The position numbers were made by a program, and so were the translations under genes. From Sinorhizobium numidicum (GTDB taxonomy: Bacteria; Pseudomonadota; Alphaproteobacteria; Rhizobiales; Rhizobiaceae), in NCBI RefSeq assembly GCF_029892045.1, contig NZ_CP120367.1, forward strand, positions 496,001 to 560,000: a stretch of DNA of 64,000 nt, written 5' to 3'. The notes below the pieces were generated by a model. That model had not been told where the DNA came from, did no database searches, and was given only the letters and a program-made list of their open reading frames with translations. The stretch's first letter is position 1. Each line of letters begins with the position of its first letter. Of this stretch, positions 60,977 through 64,000 are shown one piece after another.

Positions 60977-61503
60977 TTCGGTACTCTCCTTCCTTCTACA
61001 ATTGCCTGGAGGCGTTGGGGCTATCCTTGTAGGCGGTGGCAGCCCGGGACGAAGAATCGGCTGTATCGTGGTCGCGGCAGTCGATGCGGATAGGTTTTAA
61101 TGGTCTACAGTCGATTCCCTCAGGGCAAAGGTTTGAACAGTCGGCTTTCCGGGCCAAAGTAACTATAAGCCCGCATGGAGGTCTCATCGAGAGCAAAAAC
61201 CGCCGAGAGCGGCTGCTCGTGCCGGAATGCGCGATGACTATGTCGCCGAAGACAACTCTGTCCGTGTTGTAGATGTTTTCATCGATGAGCTGGATTTGAG
61301 TGCAAAAGAGCTTTGCCGCTGCGGCGGCGACTGGGCGGCCCCGCAACGATGCTGAAGCTCTACCTCCATGGCTAGCTCAACCAGGTGCACTAGAGCCGAC
61401 GGTTGGAGCGAGGCAGGCCGCAAAGTCGAGCTGATGAAGCTGACGGACGTTGATGGGCTTCCCTCCTGCTACCCAACTGCCGCCCCAATCTGCGATGTGC
61501 GGA
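60977..61503. other. Gene-free stretch
   Basis: About 530 bases with short frames only; none has a domain or good ribosome binding site. The left edge holds the promoter of the secreted-protein gene. Confidence 0.4.
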
Positions 61504-61791
61504 TCAGGGCAGCGACGTAACGCCAAACAGCCATTCGTGCAGTTTCCATACGAACAGCCCATAAACCAAGAGGCCTGCGATTGCAGCCATCATGTCCCGT
61601 TTTGCCGGCCCCGGCGCCGGTATGTCATTGCCCCGGCGTTTTATCGAGATGATCAGCGCGGTGAGCGAATAGAACCCTCTCCACGGCCCGTTCCCCATAA
61701 CCGCAATGCGCCGGTTGCGCCAGGCCGGCGCAAAAATACGAACCGAGTGGACGCCCAGAAAGATCAGCAGGCCGAGAACCAGGATAAACAT
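61504..61791 (-). pseudogene. NnrU-family membrane protein with in-frame internal deletion
   Basis: The 95-residue frame starts after GGAGGCGACG at ATG 61791 with LVLGLLIFLGVHSVRIFAPA and MGNGPWRGFYSLTAL, the first span and GxxxxxGxYSL motif of NnrU. It then jumps to RRGNDIPAPGPAKRDMMAAI and YGLFVWKLHEWLFGV, the last part of full-length NnrU (about 190-230 residues). More than 100 residues are missing but the frame is kept. NnrU is tied to denitrification and related to isomerases of the NnrU/15-cis-zeta-carotene group. Product likely inactive. Confidence 0.72.
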
Positions 61792-62235
61792 CGTCGCCTC
61801 CGCGAGAGTTACGCGCCAACCTAGCCGGTTGCTCGGAAGCGGCACTCCATGCCGCGCCCTGAGATCAGCATTATTCACTGCTGGGTAGACTACAGCCCTG
61901 CCAAGGACCAGCAACCTTGTCGACCAAGAATATTCTCCCCGCCTTCAGCGCATGAGAGACATGATCAGCGGTAACATCAGTAGTAGCAAAAAGGTTGAAA
62001 AGAATGGGGGCCTGCTCAAATCGCCCGCCTGAGACTCAGCCGACTACTGCGCGCACCCGTTCCCTCATTGAATTTGAAGGAGAGACAAAATGGCCACCAA
62101 AGACAACGCGAAGCCGGAGTAGGCAATTCCGAAAGACGTACACCGGCCATCAGCACGTCGTCGCCAAGCTGCAAGCCAGTTGCGATGCGTGTCGAGCGGT
62201 GCGCCGGGCGCACGCGGCGGCGCTTGCTCGAGCTC
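61792..62235. other. Gene-free stretch
   Basis: About 440 bases between the NnrU relic and the cupin remnant. No start with ribosome binding site and no domain was found on either strand. Confidence 0.35.
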
Positions 62236-62396
62236 ATGTCATCGGCAGGGTTCGAGGACTATTTTCGCGAGCTTGCACCATTCTTAGCTACCGAGACGAC
62301 GCTGCAATCGGCAAGGTCGTTGCCCGATACGAGCTTGATATCCACTTCAGCACTATCCCAATCCTCGCCGAGCGGTACGGTTTGCGTCTTGGGTAA
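62236..62396 (+). pseudogene. C-terminal remnant of a cupin gene
   Basis: AGFEDYFRELAPFLA in one frame and AAIGKVVARYELDIHFST plus IPILAERYGLRLG in another reproduce the C-terminal tail of cupin (quercetin-dioxygenase-like) proteins, which usually read GFExFFRELA and later IAARYGLEFDPxSxPxLxERxGL. A frameshift separates the halves and the metal-binding barrel is absent. Confidence 0.6.
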
Positions 62397-62591
62397 CCCC
62401 AAAGGAGTGGAGCGGATCCGAGCGAACCCAGAGGGCCCGAATACATGGCCGCGCGCCGCGTTGTTAGGTGCAGCCATCGCTGCATCTGCGGCGTTCAACA
62501 AAGCCCAGTGCGGGACAACTGGGTGGCCATTGGCTTAGAAATCAGAAGCCTTGGGGCGTCGCAACTGAAAGCAGTGCGGCGCCCGATTCCG

Positions 62592-62737
62592 CTACTTCAG
62601 CAGGAGCGTGGAGGTTGGCACTCGAAGTGCAACGGCGATGCGCCTGAGCCTGCCCGGGTCGACATCGGCACCTAGCTCAATCCTTTTAATTTCGTGGCGC
62701 CAGTCAGACCGCAGGTTAATGCGAGGTCCTCGACGCT
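62592..62737 (-). pseudogene. XRE-type helix-turn-helix remnant
   Basis: The minus strand encodes SVEDLALTCGLTG in one frame and HEIKRIELGADVDPGRLRRI plus AVALRVPTSTLLLK in another, then a stop. Together they form the helix-turn-helix of an XRE-family regulator (usual pattern LSQEALAxxxGLHxxxISRIERG). A frameshift lies between helix 2 and helix 3, so the fragment cannot bind DNA. Confidence 0.5.
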
Positions 62738-62749
62738 TTATCCCGCGCG

Positions 62750-63348
62750 CTTCGCGAGATCGCCGAACAGCGTCACCCTATATCGATGTGGCCTCGGCAC
62801 GTGGCGGAAGCGTCTATATTGTACATTGAATTTATCATGAGATGACTCCTTCTGTCATGCGCAAGGAGCGCTCTTCGCGTGAAGGGAGCCTGCAGCCATG
62901 GAAAAGTCCGGACAGGCAGAATGATTACTATTGCAGTGCAATATAAGTTCAAGGATGACGATGCAAGGCATCGCTGGATGCGGACTTTATCGGCGCGACA
63001 CAACCGCGAAGATGATCAGCGGCAGCTCTGTGTCGACACGAGACTTTCGCAGCGTCACGAGCAGAGGTCCGGTAGCGGCACGAAAGCTCTAGCGAGCGTG
63101 TTCCCGATCTGTGCTCGATAGATCGCATTATCAAGGGGAACCGCGCGCTGGGTTCGGCACTATGCGCCAGAGACGAAGAAGCGGCTGCGCTGACATGGAA
63201 GCGGCCGTTGAGGCGGTGCTAGAGCGGGTCGATGAGAGATAGTGAAAGTCAAAGGCAAATGGGGGTGTCGGGCCTGGCGCTACAGCAGCACCAGCGCAGG
63301 CAGCACTGCGCTGTGCTCAGTTCGCAGGCGGCTCGAAAAGGTGGGCGG
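62750..63348. other. Gene-free stretch
   Basis: About 600 bases. A short frame near 62921 (MITIAVQYKFKDDDARHRWM) has no recognisable family. No terminator, repeat or RNA gene is evident. Confidence 0.35.
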
Positions 63349-64000
63349 TCAGGGGCGAGCGGTACGCTGGCTGTGGTGTCGCTCCCCGAACACGGCCCTG
63401 TTGATCGTGGCGTGCACGCCGAAATTTCCGTCGGCGACTTGCGTGATGCCGAAGTCGGCGGCGAGCGACATGATGCTCAGCACCTCGTCCTCCGTGAGAT
63501 CGTATGTTTGCATGATGAATCGGCGCGTCTGGCGGAAGGCGTTGCGCAGCGCCAAATCGATGGTGGATTTCTTGTAAACGTCCGACTGTGCGTTGCTGCC
63601 CAGGTCCTTGAGATAGTTGGGGTGGCTGAAGCTCTGTATCACCCAGCTGTGCTGGGTTTCTATGAGCGGCGAGTTAAGACCGCGCAGGAAAGCCGGGCAT
63701 GCGTCGCCCGCCTTATGCAGCTTTATCACGATGTCGCCCGTCAGCGAACACTCAAGCCCCGTGCCGTTGATCTCGCCGTCCGCCTGCGCGAAATGTCCAT
63801 CGCCGAGCGAGAGCAGTGCGCCCTGAACCGCAACGGGCAAATAAAGCTTCGCACCGGCTCCAATCCTCCAATTGTCGACATTGCCGCCGAAATAGCCCGG
63901 CGGAATGGAATCGACCAGGTCGGCCTCGCGCGGAGCCACCGCGATGCACCCGAAATGCATGCGCGCCGGTATGAGCACGCCGCTTCCACTCAAGTCGCGA
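63349..64000 (-). CDS. Acetamidase/formamidase family enzyme, 5' end outside the window
   Basis: The C-terminal about 217 residues of an acetamidase/formamidase (FmdA/AmdA) family hydrolase. Seen: IPPGYFGGNVDNWRIGAGAK, VQGALLSLGDGHFAQADGEI, the GTGLECSLTGDIVIKL segment, and EVLSIMSLAADFGITQVADG near the end with GVHATI. These enzymes release ammonia from short amides. The frame is open through base 64000, so the start lies beyond the edge (an internal Met at 63993 is not the start). Length so far matches the last two-thirds of the family. Confidence 0.88.
   Translation of the reverse strand, partial: RDLSGSGVLIPARMHFGCIAVAPREADLVDSIPPGYFGGNVDNWRIGAGAKLYLPVAVQGALLSLGDGHFAQADGEINGTGLECSLTGDIVIKLHKAGDACPAFLRGLNSPLIETQHSWVIQSFSHPNYLKDLGSNAQSDVYKKSTIDLALRNAFRQTRRFIMQTYDLTEDEVLSIMSLAADFGITQVADGNFGVHATINRAVFGERHHSQRTARP

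Overview
The window looks like a piece of a large plasmid or accessory region from a high-GC alphaproteobacterium, most likely a rhizobium of the Sinorhizobium/Ensifer kind. This is inferred from gene content only: FixI/CcoI-type copper ATPase, alphaproteobacterial 5-aminolevulinate synthase, NnrU, a CpaC-type secretin, LigC-like ligases, and many LysR/ArgP/RhtB genes. No rRNA, convincing tRNA, CRISPR array, phage module or replication/conjugation gene was seen. The region is mosaic and decaying: intact operons alternate with truncated, frameshifted or internally deleted genes and IS remnants.

Layout. 1-5 kb: small membrane protein, VOC protein, a divergent ArgP/ArgO-type pair, a second LysE/RhtB exporter followed by a truncated DapA-like gene, a cupin, and a chimera of an IS66-type TnpA start with a D-Ala-D-Ala ligase fragment. 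5.5-13 kb: an orphan CpaC-like secretin with lipoprotein, L,D-transpeptidase, coiled-coil membrane protein, GGDEF-EAL protein, EF-type methyltransferase and TPR lipoprotein. 13-20 kb: pseudogenes (nucleotidyltransferase, TauE, DUF3800, amidohydrolase, RES toxin), a LysR gene and a complete IS110-family element with 13-bp inverted repeats. 20-26 kb: a 459-aa protein of uncertain function, AraC-MFS pair, broken LysR, internally deleted TerC. 26.7-31.2 kb: two histidine kinase/response regulator pairs. 31.5-36.7 kb: GST, thioredoxin-reductase-like/Rrf2 pair, ArsR-SRPBCC pair, Fic protein. 36.8-42 kb: IS ends, TerC, ATP-dependent DNA ligase, small proteins.

The most coherent part is 42.6-59.4 kb, a sulfur-oxidation and respiration island: SoxYZ, flavocytochrome c sulfide dehydrogenase (FccAB), a c-type cytochrome, a secreted metallophosphoesterase, a cupredoxin-like carboxypeptidase-regulatory protein, SCO copper chaperone, HemA, a GroEL without GroES, and a cbb3-type oxidase operon. 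In that operon CcoO and a diheme CcoP-like part form a single three-haem protein, followed by four tiny single-span membrane ORFs, a TauE/SafE-like protein and the CcoI copper ATPase. A plausible reading is that FccAB takes electrons from sulfide (SoxYZ perhaps carrying sulfur), cytochrome c passes them on, and the oxidase reduces oxygen, with haem, copper and folding helpers encoded alongside. On the opposite strand, fragments of the same cytochrome c and CcoI genes show that an inverted second copy of this module once existed and was deleted.

59.4-64 kb: decayed CorA, a conserved secreted protein, an internally deleted NnrU, cupin and XRE remnants, and an acetamidase/formamidase gene running off the right edge.
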